A stretch of DNA of 64,000 bases from Fictibacillus nanhaiensis (GTDB lineage Bacteria > Bacillota > Bacilli > Bacillales > Fictibacillaceae), in NCBI RefSeq assembly GCF_023715445.1, contig NZ_JAMBOD010000006.1, positions 1 through 64,000 on the forward strand, read 5' to 3'. Made by a program: the position numbers and the translations under genes. Under the pieces are notes generated by a model, which saw only the letters and a list, made by a program, of their open reading frames with translations, did not search any database and was not told where the DNA came from. How positions within the stretch are numbered: position 1 is the stretch's first letter; each line of letters begins with the position of its first letter. Positions 43,777 through 52,352 of the stretch are shown here, in pieces.

Positions 43777-44420
43777 AAAAAAATCATTATCCATCTGTTG
43801 ATTGTCCAAATCACGATACCGATGTTAACAGCATAAAGTCCGAGACCCATTAACTTATTTCCTTGCATAATAAGCTGCACGAAGTATAAAATCCCCCAAA
43901 GAACGAGAATTAACACCGCCCATAGTAAATCGGTGAATTCTCCGTTCATTATTGCTCCATAGCCGTAGATTAAGGTATAAGGCATTAACAGAATAGCTGA
44001 AAGAAAATACAAACTATGCACGGTGTGTCTGCTCAATGAGTCTGAAAGAGGAGCTGATTTTACCGCTAAGCTATACAATAAAGCAATTCCAAAACCGAAC
44101 CCGAGAAAGAAGATAACCTGAAAAATATCATAAAAAAGTATCGGTAAAACTTGAAATGCTTCTGCCCAGTGTATTCTGCTATAAAACAAAAGCCAGAGAA
44201 CAATAGTTACTACCGATATAGACAGAGCCGTTTTGATTCCCTTCCAAACGGTAGTCGCTATTAAAAAAATACCTAGAATAAAAAACGCAAAACCCAGCAG
44301 CTTGCTGGAAAATAACAAAAGAAAACTATAAAAACAGAGAAGAACGGCAAACGCAATATGAAAAATGTAATCATACTTTGTATGTTCAGCTTGTTTGAAT
44401 GTATGGTTTATTGAAATCAT
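43773..44420 (-). CDS. Integral membrane protein of unknown function
   Basis: A 215-residue protein with seven or so hydrophobic helices and a 20-residue cytoplasmic lead (MISINHTFKQAEHTKYDY). No family recognised. ATG at 44420 chosen for the AGGTG just upstream; the open frame extends to 44453. Confidence 0.6.
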   Translation of the reverse strand: MISINHTFKQAEHTKYDYIFHIAFAVLLCFYSFLLLFSSKLLGFAFFILGIFLIATTVWKGIKTALSISVVTIVLWLLFYSRIHWAEAFQVLPILFYDIFQVIFFLGFGFGIALLYSLAVKSAPLSDSLSRHTVHSLYFLSAILLMPYTLIYGYGAIMNGEFTDLLWAVLILVLWGILYFVQLIMQGNKLMGLGLYAVNIGIVIWTINRWIMIFL

Positions 44421-44483
44421 GCTGCACCTGCCAAGTCTAGTCGTGTTTATCAATTTATCGTCATAAAATTGGTTTACCTTAAA

Positions 44484-44636
44484 TTATTCTTTAGGTACCT
44501 TACCAACACCGCGAATGTGCCACAAGTTAATAAGTTCGATTCGTTTACGATATTGCTTTGCCTGCAGCTTTCCGTTTTTGTATCTTTTTTTTACCAGCTG
44601 CAAGTAATCTTCAATCTTAAGATGATAATCATTCAT
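44484..44636 (-). CDS. 50-residue basic protein
   Basis: Starts MNDYHLKIEDYLQLVKKRYK; helical, basic, no membrane segment. GAGGGTGG precedes the ATG at 44636. Not recognised; could be a small DNA- or RNA-binding protein. Confidence 0.5.
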   Translation of the reverse strand: MNDYHLKIEDYLQLVKKRYKNGKLQAKQYRKRIELINLWHIRGVGKVPKE

Positions 44637-44726
44637 GCTATCCACCCTCACCATTTTTCTCATTGTCATATTCCCGAATCTAGTCGATTTGTAACATAAA
44701 ATATGAAAATACATGGCCAGGATAGG

Positions 44727-44757
44727 AAAAAACAGCTACAAACATCGCAGCTGCTAT
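44727..44757 (-). terminator. Weak terminator after the lipoprotein gene
   Basis: CAGCT/AGCTG stem followed by GTTTTTT on the minus strand. Confidence 0.45.
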
Positions 44758-44766
44758 ATTTTTAGA

Positions 44767-45210
44767 TTATTCGCCGAGCTTTTTAATTTGTGTTAATAGG
44801 TCTGAATAAACCGCAATCTCATCCAATAAACCGGTTTGTTCGAGCAGATCAGCATTTAGTTTCCCATCTTTTACGATTGTTAAATATTTATCTATTCCCT
44901 CTTGAAGGGCATTATTGTGCTCGATCACCTGGTTATGAACATCCTCAAACACGGAAGGTGGTGTCAATTCCCCAAACTCACTAATGTCTGTTTTCATTTC
45001 TTCCAGCATCTGTTCAAGTTCAGCTTTCGCTTTCGGATCGTTTACTGCCGTTTCTGCAAGTGCTGAAATTTCTTTTGAAAATTGTTGTACATCATTAATA
45101 TATTCAGTGGCTTCAGGTACATAGTTCAGACCGTTCGTTACTTCATTCACTGCAGAACAACCACTTAATACAGTGATAGATAACAAAGCTGCCAGCAACG
45201 TTTTTTTCAT
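44767..45210 (-). CDS. Small lipoprotein, DUF6376-like
   Basis: A 147-residue lipoprotein with lipobox VLSGC (Cys18) and a helical body (NGLNYVPEATEYINDVQQFS). Similar lipoproteins are common in Bacillus and of unknown role. Start after GAGGAGACAAAAA. Confidence 0.75.
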   Translation of the reverse strand: MKKTLLAALLSITVLSGCSAVNEVTNGLNYVPEATEYINDVQQFSKEISALAETAVNDPKAKAELEQMLEEMKTDISEFGELTPPSVFEDVHNQVIEHNNALQEGIDKYLTIVKDGKLNADLLEQTGLLDEIAVYSDLLTQIKKLGE

Positions 45211-45256
45211 TTTTTGTCTCCTCTTTCCTCAATTTTCCGGCAAAAGATTAAAGTGA

Positions 45257-45286
45257 AAAACGCCCTGTTTAAACGGAGCGTTTACA
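45257..45286 (-). terminator. Terminator of the 352-codon gene
   Basis: AAACGCTCCGTTTAAACAGG folds with the following GCGTTTTTC on the minus strand (AAACGC/GCGTTT plus inner CCGTTTAAACAGG). Confidence 0.7.
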
Positions 45287-45333
45287 TTCCTTCTTATTCT
45301 CTTCATACGCTGATGAGCGTTCAAAGTTTCGTT

Positions 45334-46389
45334 TTACTTCCTCAACGAGTAAAAAAGATCTGTGAACTTATCAATCACGTTATTTAGTTTCAAGCTTTCT
45401 TTTTCACCATAAACCTTTGATTTTAAACGCTCAGGATCAATAGAAGCGAGTTCCTTCATATAGGCTTCAATCTTTTTTAATACCGCATTAAAACGTTCGA
45501 GCGAAATTTCTTTTTTATAAACCTTAGAATCCATCATACGTTCTTCAAAAAGTTTCTGCACTGTTTCGTTAGAAAATTTAATGTCTACTGCCTTACGTGT
45601 GCCATACCCGTCCACCACATAGAACATTGTGGTTCCTTCTGATTTTTTGTTAGGATCCGAGAACGTTATTTTAGAAGTGAGACTGCCAACTCTAACCTCC
45701 AGCTTAAAAGAACCTGGTGAAAAAACCTGATACGGAGCGGGTGTAATCACCGGGTTGGTCACTGGCGGAATTGGAATAACCGGATTTGATTCCTCAGCTG
45801 GCAATGGAGCTTCAATATCGTTTCCCGGATTATCGTTATGATTTTCAGGGACAGCAGGGTCATGTTCCTTAACGGATTTTTCCATTTGATACCATAACAA
45901 TTCCCGTACAGTTTCTAATAATTGGTGGGCAGACTTCATATGTTTCTTTACTTGTCCTTGCGGAGCTTTTTCCAATAAAGTCTCCAGATCATTTTTCAGA
46001 CCAGATAAAAACTTATCCAAAGACTCATACATTTCTTCCCTATAAGAATCTGCAGCTGCTTCAGCAGATTCATCCAACTCACTTTTAATGGTATGTATAA
46101 AGTCTGCTGAGCTCTCAGCTAATTCATGTCTCCAGTTGTTATAGATCCGTTCCGCTTCTTTAGCGTCTTGGTGCTTTTTTTCTATGTCTTTCTTTGAATA
46201 TGTTTTAAAGGGGTTAGATTCATTCGTATTTCTTTTATCATAAAAATCTTCTCTTTTTTCTTTTTGGGGTTTTACTGTAGATACTGCTTCAAGATGCTGG
46301 ACCTTTTCATTATGCTTATTCTTAAAATGACCATATGCAAAATGATTTCCCCGATCATATGAAGATGCAAATGCTGCATGATTTAACAC
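45334..46389 (-). CDS. Unrecognised cytoplasmic protein with coiled coil
   Basis: A 351-residue protein with no signal peptide. Residues 50-170 form charged helices likely to coil (KDIEKKHQDAKEAERIYNNW), then a Pro-rich linker (about 185-220), then a C-terminal alpha/beta domain with FKLEVRVGSLTSKITFSDP and a YGTRKAVDIKF strand. The GTG at 46389 is eight bases after AAAAGGGGG. Not assignable to a family. Confidence 0.65.
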   Translation of the reverse strand: MLNHAAFASSYDRGNHFAYGHFKNKHNEKVQHLEAVSTVKPQKEKREDFYDKRNTNESNPFKTYSKKDIEKKHQDAKEAERIYNNWRHELAESSADFIHTIKSELDESAEAAADSYREEMYESLDKFLSGLKNDLETLLEKAPQGQVKKHMKSAHQLLETVRELLWYQMEKSVKEHDPAVPENHNDNPGNDIEAPLPAEESNPVIPIPPVTNPVITPAPYQVFSPGSFKLEVRVGSLTSKITFSDPNKKSEGTTMFYVVDGYGTRKAVDIKFSNETVQKLFEERMMDSKVYKKEISLERFNAVLKKIEAYMKELASIDPERLKSKVYGEKESLKLNNVIDKFTDLFYSLRK

Positions 46390-46665
46390 CTTAAAACCCC
46401 CTTTTCCCACTAATTTTTTGTGATTGTTCTTGTTTTTTGGGACAAAATAAAAAAGCCCACAACAGAAGATAATATCTTCTACATGCCGGCCGGTTGCATC
46501 ACTAGCTCCACATACTTATAGATGCCCAAATGAAAAGTATGCTTCCTCACTTCCTTAAGCTGTAATTGGTTACAACTTAAAAATATTCCATTAATTTCAA
46601 TTATATAACAAAAGACATAAACAACAATATATTTTTTCACTTTACACAAAAGAAAGGTGATAATT

Positions 46666-46860
46666 ATGAACAGCAAAGATAATGCTTATGAAGGAAAAGA
46701 TGATTTATATCTGGATATTGATAGAATGATAAACGAAGGAATGGCTGGCGGAACTGTAGCGGATACAGAAGACTTAAGACAAATCGGATATGATTCAGGA
46801 ATTACTTCTCAAGAAGAACCGCCTAATATTACTGATGAACGAAAAGAAAAGACGAAATAA
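46666..46860 (+). CDS. 64-residue acidic protein
   Basis: Contains LYLDIDRMINEGMAGGTV, a pattern I have seen in small hypothetical Bacillus proteins. Start ATG at 46666 after AAAGGTG. No function known. Confidence 0.65.
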   Translation: MNSKDNAYEGKDDLYLDIDRMINEGMAGGTVADTEDLRQIGYDSGITSQEEPPNITDERKEKTK

Positions 46861-46867
46861 AAGCAGA

Positions 46868-46901
46868 AAAAAGATGCCACTCAGGGGGCATCCTTTTTTG
46901 T
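46868..46901. terminator. Bidirectional terminator
   Basis: GATGCC/GGCATC stem with flanking A and T runs between convergent genes. Confidence 0.8.
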
Positions 46902-46909
46902 TTTTAGCA

Positions 46910-47320
46910 TTATAAAGGTTTTGAGATCTCCGTAAGTGCGTCTCCAGCTTTATCGTTGTCTTCATGTTTAACAGCTAAATCGCCTAATGAAACAATACCC
47001 ACAACCTTGCCATTATCCAAAACAGGAAGCCTGCGGATTTGATATTCAGACATCAGCTTTTTTGCTTCGTCAACCGTCATTTCAGGAGTTCCAGTTACAG
47101 GATCGAGCGTCATAACATCTCTGGCAATTCCTTCGATATTACCATCAGCTACACAGCGAATAACGATATCCCGGTCTGAGACAATCCCTTTAAGTTCTCC
47201 ATTTTCATAGACAGGTATAGATCCTACACCTAAACTTTTCATCTTTTCCGCAACTTCCGTAATTTTTGCATTTGGTTCACACGTCTCAATATCTACAGTC
47301 ATAATATCTCTTAATTCCAT
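46910..47320 (-). CDS. Two-CBS-domain protein (YhcV-like)
   Basis: A 136-residue protein made of two CBS modules: VGSIPVYENGELKGIVSDRD and IRRLPVLDNGKVVGIVSLGD. Such proteins bind adenine nucleotides and sense energy state; partner unknown. ATG at 47320 follows GGGAGGCG. Confidence 0.88.
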   Translation of the reverse strand: MELRDIMTVDIETCEPNAKITEVAEKMKSLGVGSIPVYENGELKGIVSDRDIVIRCVADGNIEGIARDVMTLDPVTGTPEMTVDEAKKLMSEYQIRRLPVLDNGKVVGIVSLGDLAVKHEDNDKAGDALTEISKPL

Positions 47321-47411
47321 TTTATCGCCTCCCATAGGTAGTGATACGGTATTCCTGTACCTTTTTCTGAAGGAAGCTAAACCTATTGCAACAGATTCAA
47401 CACTAAGTTTA

Positions 47412-49058
47412 TTAAGTTTTTAACTGCCTGATTTCTTTTAAAACTTCCAGATACCTTTGATCGAGCTCCTTTTTTCTATCTTCTTTTACGTTTGAAGAAA
47501 GCTGCCCGATTAAATCTGTCATTTCAAGCTCGAGTTTCATTAATTTTTCCTGCTGATCAGGTGTTCTATTAACTGACTTACTACCTGTATTTTTATGATC
47601 TGTGTACTCCCTATAAGTTCCTTCAAACCAATTTGCTTTTGGCGGTTGAAGATCCAGTACATGTGTGGCTGCCTTTTCCATTAATCTTCTATCATGCGTG
47701 GCTAGAATAAACGTGCCAGGATAGGCAATCAGAACCTCTTCTAATGCTTCTCTTGTAAACAAATCCATATAATTCGTCGGCTCATCCAGCAATAGCAAGT
47801 TGTGGTCATTTAAGAAAAGCTTAGCTAATGCTGTTTTCATCTTTTCCCCGCCACTCAGAACCTCAACTTTTTTGAAGACATTCTCACGCTTAAATAAGAG
47901 CCTCGCCAAAATAGTTCTGACCCATGTCTCATCATACAAGCTGTTTTCCATGACATTTTCTAAAATACTTTTAGAGTCATCCAATATGTTCAGGTGCTGG
48001 TGAAAATAACCGATTTTAAGCTGCTTTGATTTTTCGATATTCTCGTGGCCACGATAGATGGCTTCTAATAGCGTTGATTTTCCGGTTCCGTTTTTTCCCG
48101 TCAATACAACCTTCATACCCGGTTTTATCGTAAAAGTTACATCATTAAACAGTTGACGCTCACCGAATGCAACAGAGAAATCTTTCACAACAAGAGCTTG
48201 TTTCCTATGAATAACAGAAAAACGCTGAATATCAAAATCAATTTTTGGCTGTTCTTTTGGCTTTTCTTTCTTATCCATCATCTCAATTCTCTTTTCAATT
48301 ACCTTCGAGCTTTTCTCTAAAGACCTCCTTGCATTCTGGAATTTCATTTTTCCTAATTTCGCTTCACTATGAGACATGCGTGCTGGTTTATCTTTCATGC
48401 TCTTTGCTTTTGACACTTTTTCTTTTGCGGCATTCTTAAGTCTTTCTTTTTCCTTTATATACTGCTCATATTCAAATTGCTGCCGCTCCAGCTTTTGCTC
48501 TTTTTGAACAAGATACTCTGAAAAATTACCTTGATACAATGTGAAAGTTTGCTAATCAAGTTCGATGATCTTGGTACAAACCGTATCCAGAAAAGCTCTG
48601 TCATGGGATACTAGTAAAACTGCACCATGATGATGGTTCAAAACTTTTGCAAGCTGATCCATTCCGTCCATATCCAAGTGGCTTGTCGGTTCATCCAATA
48701 TTAGAATGTCAGGCTGCTGTTCAAGAGCAGCTGCAATTTGTGTCCGCGTCTTTTCTCCTCCGCTCATCGTTTCAAAGCTTTTGCCTTTTAGATTCCAAAG
48801 CCCTTCGCTTCTTGATGTTATTATCTGTGAATTCTCCTCAAACTGACTGACCACAGCAAACGTACCGAAAAGATGAACATATCCGGTATCTGCCTCTTCT
48901 GCCCCAGTCAAGAGTTTGAGGAATGTTGATTTCCCTGTGCCATTCAGTCCCACTAATCCAATACGTTCTTTGTTAAAGAGCTGAAAAGGCTCAGATTGTT
49001 TTAAAATACATTTTCCTTTGTATGATTTTTCAAGTCCTGCCGCTTCTAATAAAAGCAT
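47412..49058 (-). pseudogene. ABC-F ribosome protection protein, interrupted by TAG
   Basis: Two frames together make one ABC-F protein of Vga/Lsa/VmlR type. The first (48552-49058) has Walker A GLNGTGKST, signature MSGGEKTR and LILDEPTSHLD. It ends KIIELD at a TAG (48552-48554). The same frame continues QTFTLYQGNFSEYL, the interdomain linker, and a second ATPase with GKNGTGKST, LSGGEKMK and LLLDEPTNYMD to 47412. No frameshift is needed, so a single nonsense change separates an intact gene from this one. A TTG at 48539 could restart translation, but half-proteins are unlikely to protect ribosomes. Confidence 0.82.
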
Positions 49059-49061
49059 AAA

Positions 49062-49180
49062 AAAAACCTCCCAGTTTACTAGAGAGGTCTGCCCACGCCA
49101 AATATCGCAAAAAACCACTATAAATACGGTTTTTTGGCAACAAAAAAACAGGCATGTAGTTAAGTCCTAAAATGGGCAGA
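49062..49180 (-). promoter_or_regulatory. Attenuator leader of the ABC-F gene
   Basis: On the minus strand a 7-bp hairpin ACCTCTC/GGGAGGT is followed by eight T residues immediately before the ATG, and its 3' arm includes the Shine-Dalgarno GGGAGG. TCTGCCCA at 49173-49180 can pair with TGGGCAGA at 49088-49095, next to that hairpin. A possible leader ORF starts MPVFLLPKNRIYSG at 49155. Antibiotic-triggered attenuation is known for vmlR and relatives. Confidence 0.65.
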
Positions 49181-49284
49181 GAAATCCTATCTAGCGTTCT
49201 ACTTTATTCATTCAAGTAAATGGCTAAAAATAAGATTAATTGCTCATTGGACGTATGCACCTGTTCCTTCCGTTATTTTTCTAA

Positions 49285-49314
49285 ATTGTAATCGATATCC
49301 TAATCGATAGTCAA
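49285..49314 (-). promoter_or_regulatory. Sigma-A promoter of the ABC-F leader
   Basis: TTGACT, an 18-base spacer and TACAAT on the minus strand. The spacer contains ATCGAT twice, an imperfect palindrome that might bind a regulator. Confidence 0.65.
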
Positions 49315-49325
49315 GGGGCATTTCT

Positions 49326-49766
49326 TTACTCCTGTACCCAATGTAAATTAACTTTTCTTTGATTGGCACCAGGTCTCGTGTCTTTCAGCATTCGGATAAA
49401 AAGCAGACCTTTCCTGTAATGCGCTTGAACAGGATCTTGATGCACCCGCACAGGCAGCGTGATCTCCCGCCTAAACTCGCCAAGCTGAAATTCTTCTGTA
49501 TTCAGTCGATATGAATCGAGTACAATAGATAACTTTCCTTGCACAGTCAGTTTAAATGGATCAACGAGCACTTCTACGTCATCCGTACGGTTCAGTCCAG
49601 GCAGAGCCAGCACACAGCAAATTTCTTGAGGTGTTTCGTATATGTTGCAAAGCGGATTTTCATGCCTTATTTCAGAACTCGGTGCCTGATTAGGGGCAAA
49701 GAACTGATCTCCAAAATATTCTTCAGCCATCCTTTTCCAGTCCATCATTTGTTTCCATGTGTCCAT
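49326..49766 (-). CDS. Hsp20/alpha-crystallin-like protein
   Basis: A 146-residue protein whose residues 45-140 follow the alpha-crystallin fold (YETPQEICCVLALPGLN; FRREITLPVRV; YRKGLLFIRM). Such proteins near spore genes are often coat-associated, like CotM. It lies at the end of the gerP set. Start after AGAGGTG. Confidence 0.8.
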   Translation of the reverse strand: MDTWKQMMDWKRMAEEYFGDQFFAPNQAPSSEIRHENPLCNIYETPQEICCVLALPGLNRTDDVEVLVDPFKLTVQGKLSIVLDSYRLNTEEFQLGEFRREITLPVRVHQDPVQAHYRKGLLFIRMLKDTRPGANQRKVNLHWVQE

Positions 49767-49779
49767 TCATATTCACCTC

Positions 49780-49980
49780 TTATGAAGGCGGTCCTAAAGG
49801 AACGGAAGGAGTATCAGGATCAGGAAGTTGAGGAGCCGGACCTGTAAAACCGCCTGTGTTAAATAATTGCGAGACCGGTTGTATAACGCCAGCACTGCCG
49901 ATCTGGAGCACTGAGGAATTTTGAATGCCTTCTACTTTTAATTGCTGAATGACTATGGTCTGGCTCACAAACAGATTCAT
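49780..49980 (-). CDS. gerPB: Spore germination protein GerPB-like
   Basis: A 66-residue protein starting MNLFVSQTIVIQQLKVEGI, with SSVLQIGSAGVIQPVSQLFN, which is the GerPB pattern. GerP proteins help germinants pass the spore coat. Its ATG overlaps the gerPE stop. In B. subtilis gerPB follows gerPA, not gerPE. Confidence 0.75.
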   Translation of the reverse strand: MNLFVSQTIVIQQLKVEGIQNSSVLQIGSAGVIQPVSQLFNTGGFTGPAPQLPDPDTPSVPLGPPS

Positions 49981-50372
49981 GATTCCTCCTCCTCAATATC
50001 TGGATAAGGATTTTTTAAAAAGTGACGAATGTGCTTTACGCGGGATTGCAAAGTCATCTCGCAAACAGAGCCAATATGAAGAAGCGCAGAACTCGATACA
50101 CCCAGAATATCAATCTTGCAAACGCGTATAAAAGGATTAGCATTGAACGTTTTTTTGATTTTTACCGGCGGACATACCGGAATGACAACTGGCTGCGAAA
50201 AAATATCGTACTTGTTTAACGGGATATCCAACCTGCCGAAATCTGTGCGCTCTCTTTGAATAGCAAGAGCTGCTGAAAAGCATTGAATTTTTTCCGTATC
50301 TCCTGTTTGGAGAACGGAAGCTGATGTAAGTGAATTTATGATCACTTCGTCAACAGCAGAAGTCCTGTACAT
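49977..50372 (-). CDS. gerPE: Spore germination protein GerPE
   Basis: A 131-residue protein starting MYRTSAVDEVIINSLTSASV and including LQTGDTEKIQ, the GerPE signature, plus a second SSALLHIGSV repeat of the GerP beta pattern. Acts in the spore coat. Short ribosome binding site GAGGTGAGGAA overlaps the end of gerPD. Confidence 0.8.
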   Translation of the reverse strand: MYRTSAVDEVIINSLTSASVLQTGDTEKIQCFSAALAIQRERTDFGRLDIPLNKYDIFSQPVVIPVCPPVKIKKTFNANPFIRVCKIDILGVSSSALLHIGSVCEMTLQSRVKHIRHFLKNPYPDIEEEES

Positions 50373-50382
50373 TTCCTCACCT

Positions 50383-50553
50383 CTATAGCGGAACGAGTGA
50401 TGATCCTAAAACAAGCGACTCTGGAGGGGTGTCAAAAGCCGACCCAAGATTGATGCAGTCGGTATCTCCTACTAAAACAACCGATGATAGACTTACCCCA
50501 ATGATGTGGATCTCACCTACAAACAACTCATGGTTGGTTACGCAAAATTTCAC
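50383..50553 (-). CDS. gerPD: Spore germination protein GerPD
   Basis: A 56-residue protein, KFCVTNHELFVGEIHIIGV after the start and a later VVLVGDTDCI, matching GerPD. The GTG at 50553 lies within the gerPC 3' end and follows GGAGGTGG; it is easily missed by ORF callers. Confidence 0.82.
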   Translation of the reverse strand: MKFCVTNHELFVGEIHIIGVSLSSVVLVGDTDCINLGSAFDTPPESLVLGSSLVPL

Positions 50554-51154
50554 TCTCGCCACCTCCGTCTGACTTTGAATCTTTTAGATGAACAATAAAA
50601 GTTTCGATTCCTCTATAAATATCTTCTTTCGTTTTTTGAAGAATATCTTTCCGTCCCCGCTCATCTTTTGGTTCATATTTTGTAAGGTAGTGCTTAATTC
50701 TGCCCGGCACTTGCCGCTGAACATCTTCTAATATAAAAACGCGATACGATTCATCAAGCGGAACATTTATTTTCGTTTCAAGAGATTTCAGGTATATAGG
50801 AGCTTCTTTGACAAAGAACTCATCCATCGCTTTTATCATTTCACTGTAATTAGGGTTTTCAATGACACTCCGCTTCATTTGTCCTGGCATCTGAACTGTA
50901 TTTTGACCGATATTGAATTGCTCGATCAAATCCTTGCTCTCAGCAGAATGGCCTAAGCCGATATGAAGTGTGCCCTCAAGCTTTTCTACTTTTAATTGAT
51001 CAAACTTATATTCTACCGTTTGGGGTTTTGAAGCCATTTCTTTTACCTGCTTTTTTAGTTCTTTTATTTGATGTTCCAGTTCTTTCATTTTGTCGTTTTG
51101 AACTTCAATCATCTGCTTAAGCTTGCTCAAATAATAGTTATTTTCCTCGTGCAT
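50528..51154 (-). CDS. gerPC: Spore germination protein GerPC
   Basis: A 208-residue protein with an N-terminal coiled coil (YLSKLKQMIEVQNDKMKELE) and then VEYKFDQLKVEKLEGTLHIG, the GerPC hallmark. It shares residues with GerPD at its 3' end. The ATG at 51154 follows AAGGAG. Confidence 0.85.
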   Translation of the reverse strand: MHEENNYYLSKLKQMIEVQNDKMKELEHQIKELKKQVKEMASKPQTVEYKFDQLKVEKLEGTLHIGLGHSAESKDLIEQFNIGQNTVQMPGQMKRSVIENPNYSEMIKAMDEFFVKEAPIYLKSLETKINVPLDESYRVFILEDVQRQVPGRIKHYLTKYEPKDERGRKDILQKTKEDIYRGIETFIVHLKDSKSDGGGESEILRNQP

Positions 51155-51211
51155 ACACAATCAGCTCCTTAGTAAGTTGTATGCCTTCTTACTAAAGAAT
51201 TTGCATGCCGC

Positions 51212-51433
51212 TTAAAAATTTGTAGCGTTATTACTGTCATTCACATCTGGATCTTGTGTATGAGTAACGTTGTAGCCATTATGCACGCGAAGGTTATCAC
51301 CCGTATTAAATGAACCTGCACCCGCATAAGTTTTGGCATAACTTACCGGGCAGATTGTCTGGACATCACCGATATGAAATACAGAACCGCTAGATACGGC
51401 GTTTAAAGATATCTTTCCTACGATAGCCGGCAT
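51212..51433 (-). CDS. gerPA: Spore germination protein GerPA/PF family
   Basis: A 73-residue protein, MPAIVGKISLNAVSSGSVFH and later YAKTYAGAGSFNTGD. GerPA and GerPF are close paralogues; by position (first gene after the promoter) I call it gerPA. Start at 51433 after AAAAAGGA. Confidence 0.82.
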   Translation of the reverse strand: MPAIVGKISLNAVSSGSVFHIGDVQTICPVSYAKTYAGAGSFNTGDNLRVHNGYNVTHTQDPDVNDSNNATNF

Positions 51434-51464
51434 ACACGTTCAGTCCTTTTTAAAGTTCTCCTCA

Positions 51465-51493
51465 TATGCTATGCATACGCCCATCTTCCTGTG
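51465..51493 (-). promoter_or_regulatory. Sigma-K-like promoter of the gerP operon
   Basis: On the minus strand CACA, 16 bases, then CATAGCATA, which fits the sigma-K consensus (AC ... CATANNNTA) fully. Expression would be in the mother cell, late in sporulation. Confidence 0.7.
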
Positions 51494-51509
51494 ATAAAAA
51501 ACATCCATT

Positions 51510-51538
51510 CACCTTTAGGCTCTTACCTACATAAGCTA
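51510..51538 (+). promoter_or_regulatory. Sigma-K-like promoter of the gerPF-like gene
   Basis: CACC, 16 bases, then CATAAGCTA, again matching sigma-K. It is divergent from the gerPA promoter, about 17 bases away. Confidence 0.7.
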
Positions 51539-51589
51539 TCTCGAAGGACGACGTCACACTCGTAAATCCTAAAAAAAGGAGGTGTTAAA

Positions 51590-51808
51590 GTGCCCTGTTT
51601 GATTGTTGCACCTATCAACATCAATGCGGCAGAAGGAGTTGTTAATTTCGGCGATACATTAGTAATCAATCCTAAAACGACAGGTAAGGGATATAGCGGC
51701 TCTGGCGGCGGAAATACAGGGAACTTTATTCAGACAATAAATGTTGTCAGTGCAACTAACACGCTGGATCCTGATGTTTTTGATTCTAATAATGCCGGCA
51801 ATGCGTAG
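51590..51808 (+). CDS. gerPF: Spore germination protein GerPF-like
   Basis: A 72-residue protein with INAAEGVVNFGDTLVINPK and SATNTLDPDVFDSNNAGNA, GerPF-like features. GTG start at 51590 after AGGAGGT. In B. subtilis gerPF ends the operon; here it is on the opposite strand. Confidence 0.8.
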   Translation: MPCLIVAPININAAEGVVNFGDTLVINPKTTGKGYSGSGGGNTGNFIQTINVVSATNTLDPDVFDSNNAGNA

Positions 51809-51820
51809 GAGGTATCGCGG

Positions 51821-52306
51821 ATGTTTGGAAAAGGTCCTTTAATGCCTTTCTTTAATAACCGTTCTATGGATGACTGGCTAAAGTCGTTTGAACAGTTTGT
51901 TAATAAGGGGATAACCCAATTTGAGCAATATGCAGATCAGTTATCATTCGAGGTAGAGACAGAAGAAACACCTCAGGATTACAGAATTTATGCAAATCTT
52001 AAAGAATATCAGCCTGAAGATATTCAAATAGAAGTCCTTAATCAAGGGCTTCAGATCAAAGCCCAAAAAGAAGAAATTCATTCGGTGAAAAATAAGCGTA
52101 CCGGTCATTTTCAGGAAAGAAAATCCATGAAACGGACAGAGCGATTTGTGCAGCTGCCTTTTATGTTTAGAAATGAAGATATTAAGGCGCAATACAACAG
52201 CGGTATTTTAATGATTACCGTTAACAAGAGTGGTGGAGAAACTGCTAATCCAACTGTTCCGATTGAGGTTCCAAAAGAGAATAACGAAAACGAATTTGAA
52301 GAATAA
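51821..52306 (+). CDS. Hsp20/alpha-crystallin-like protein
   Basis: A 161-residue protein. Residues 45-145 fit the alpha-crystallin domain (RIYANLKEYQPEDIQIEVLN; YNSGILMITVNK, the I-x-I-like tail). It is 12 bases after the gerPF-like gene and behind AGGAGG, so sigma-K co-expression is likely and a coat role plausible. Confidence 0.82.
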   Translation: MFGKGPLMPFFNNRSMDDWLKSFEQFVNKGITQFEQYADQLSFEVETEETPQDYRIYANLKEYQPEDIQIEVLNQGLQIKAQKEEIHSVKNKRTGHFQERKSMKRTERFVQLPFMFRNEDIKAQYNSGILMITVNKSGGETANPTVPIEVPKENNENEFEE

Positions 52307-52309
52307 AAA

Positions 52310-52350
52310 TAAAAGGCCCCTCACTTTTAATCATGAGGAGCCTTTTATTT
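52310..52350. terminator. Bidirectional terminator
   Basis: AAAAGGCCCCTCA/TGAGGAGCCTTTT stem between the Hsp20 gene and the AIM24 gene. Confidence 0.85.
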
Positions 52351-52352
52351 TG

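Noticed and set aside
48552-48554. Amber codon read as pyrrolysine in the ABC-F gene
   Set aside because: No pyl genes are visible, and the site is a linker with no functional need for the residue; a nonsense change is simpler.
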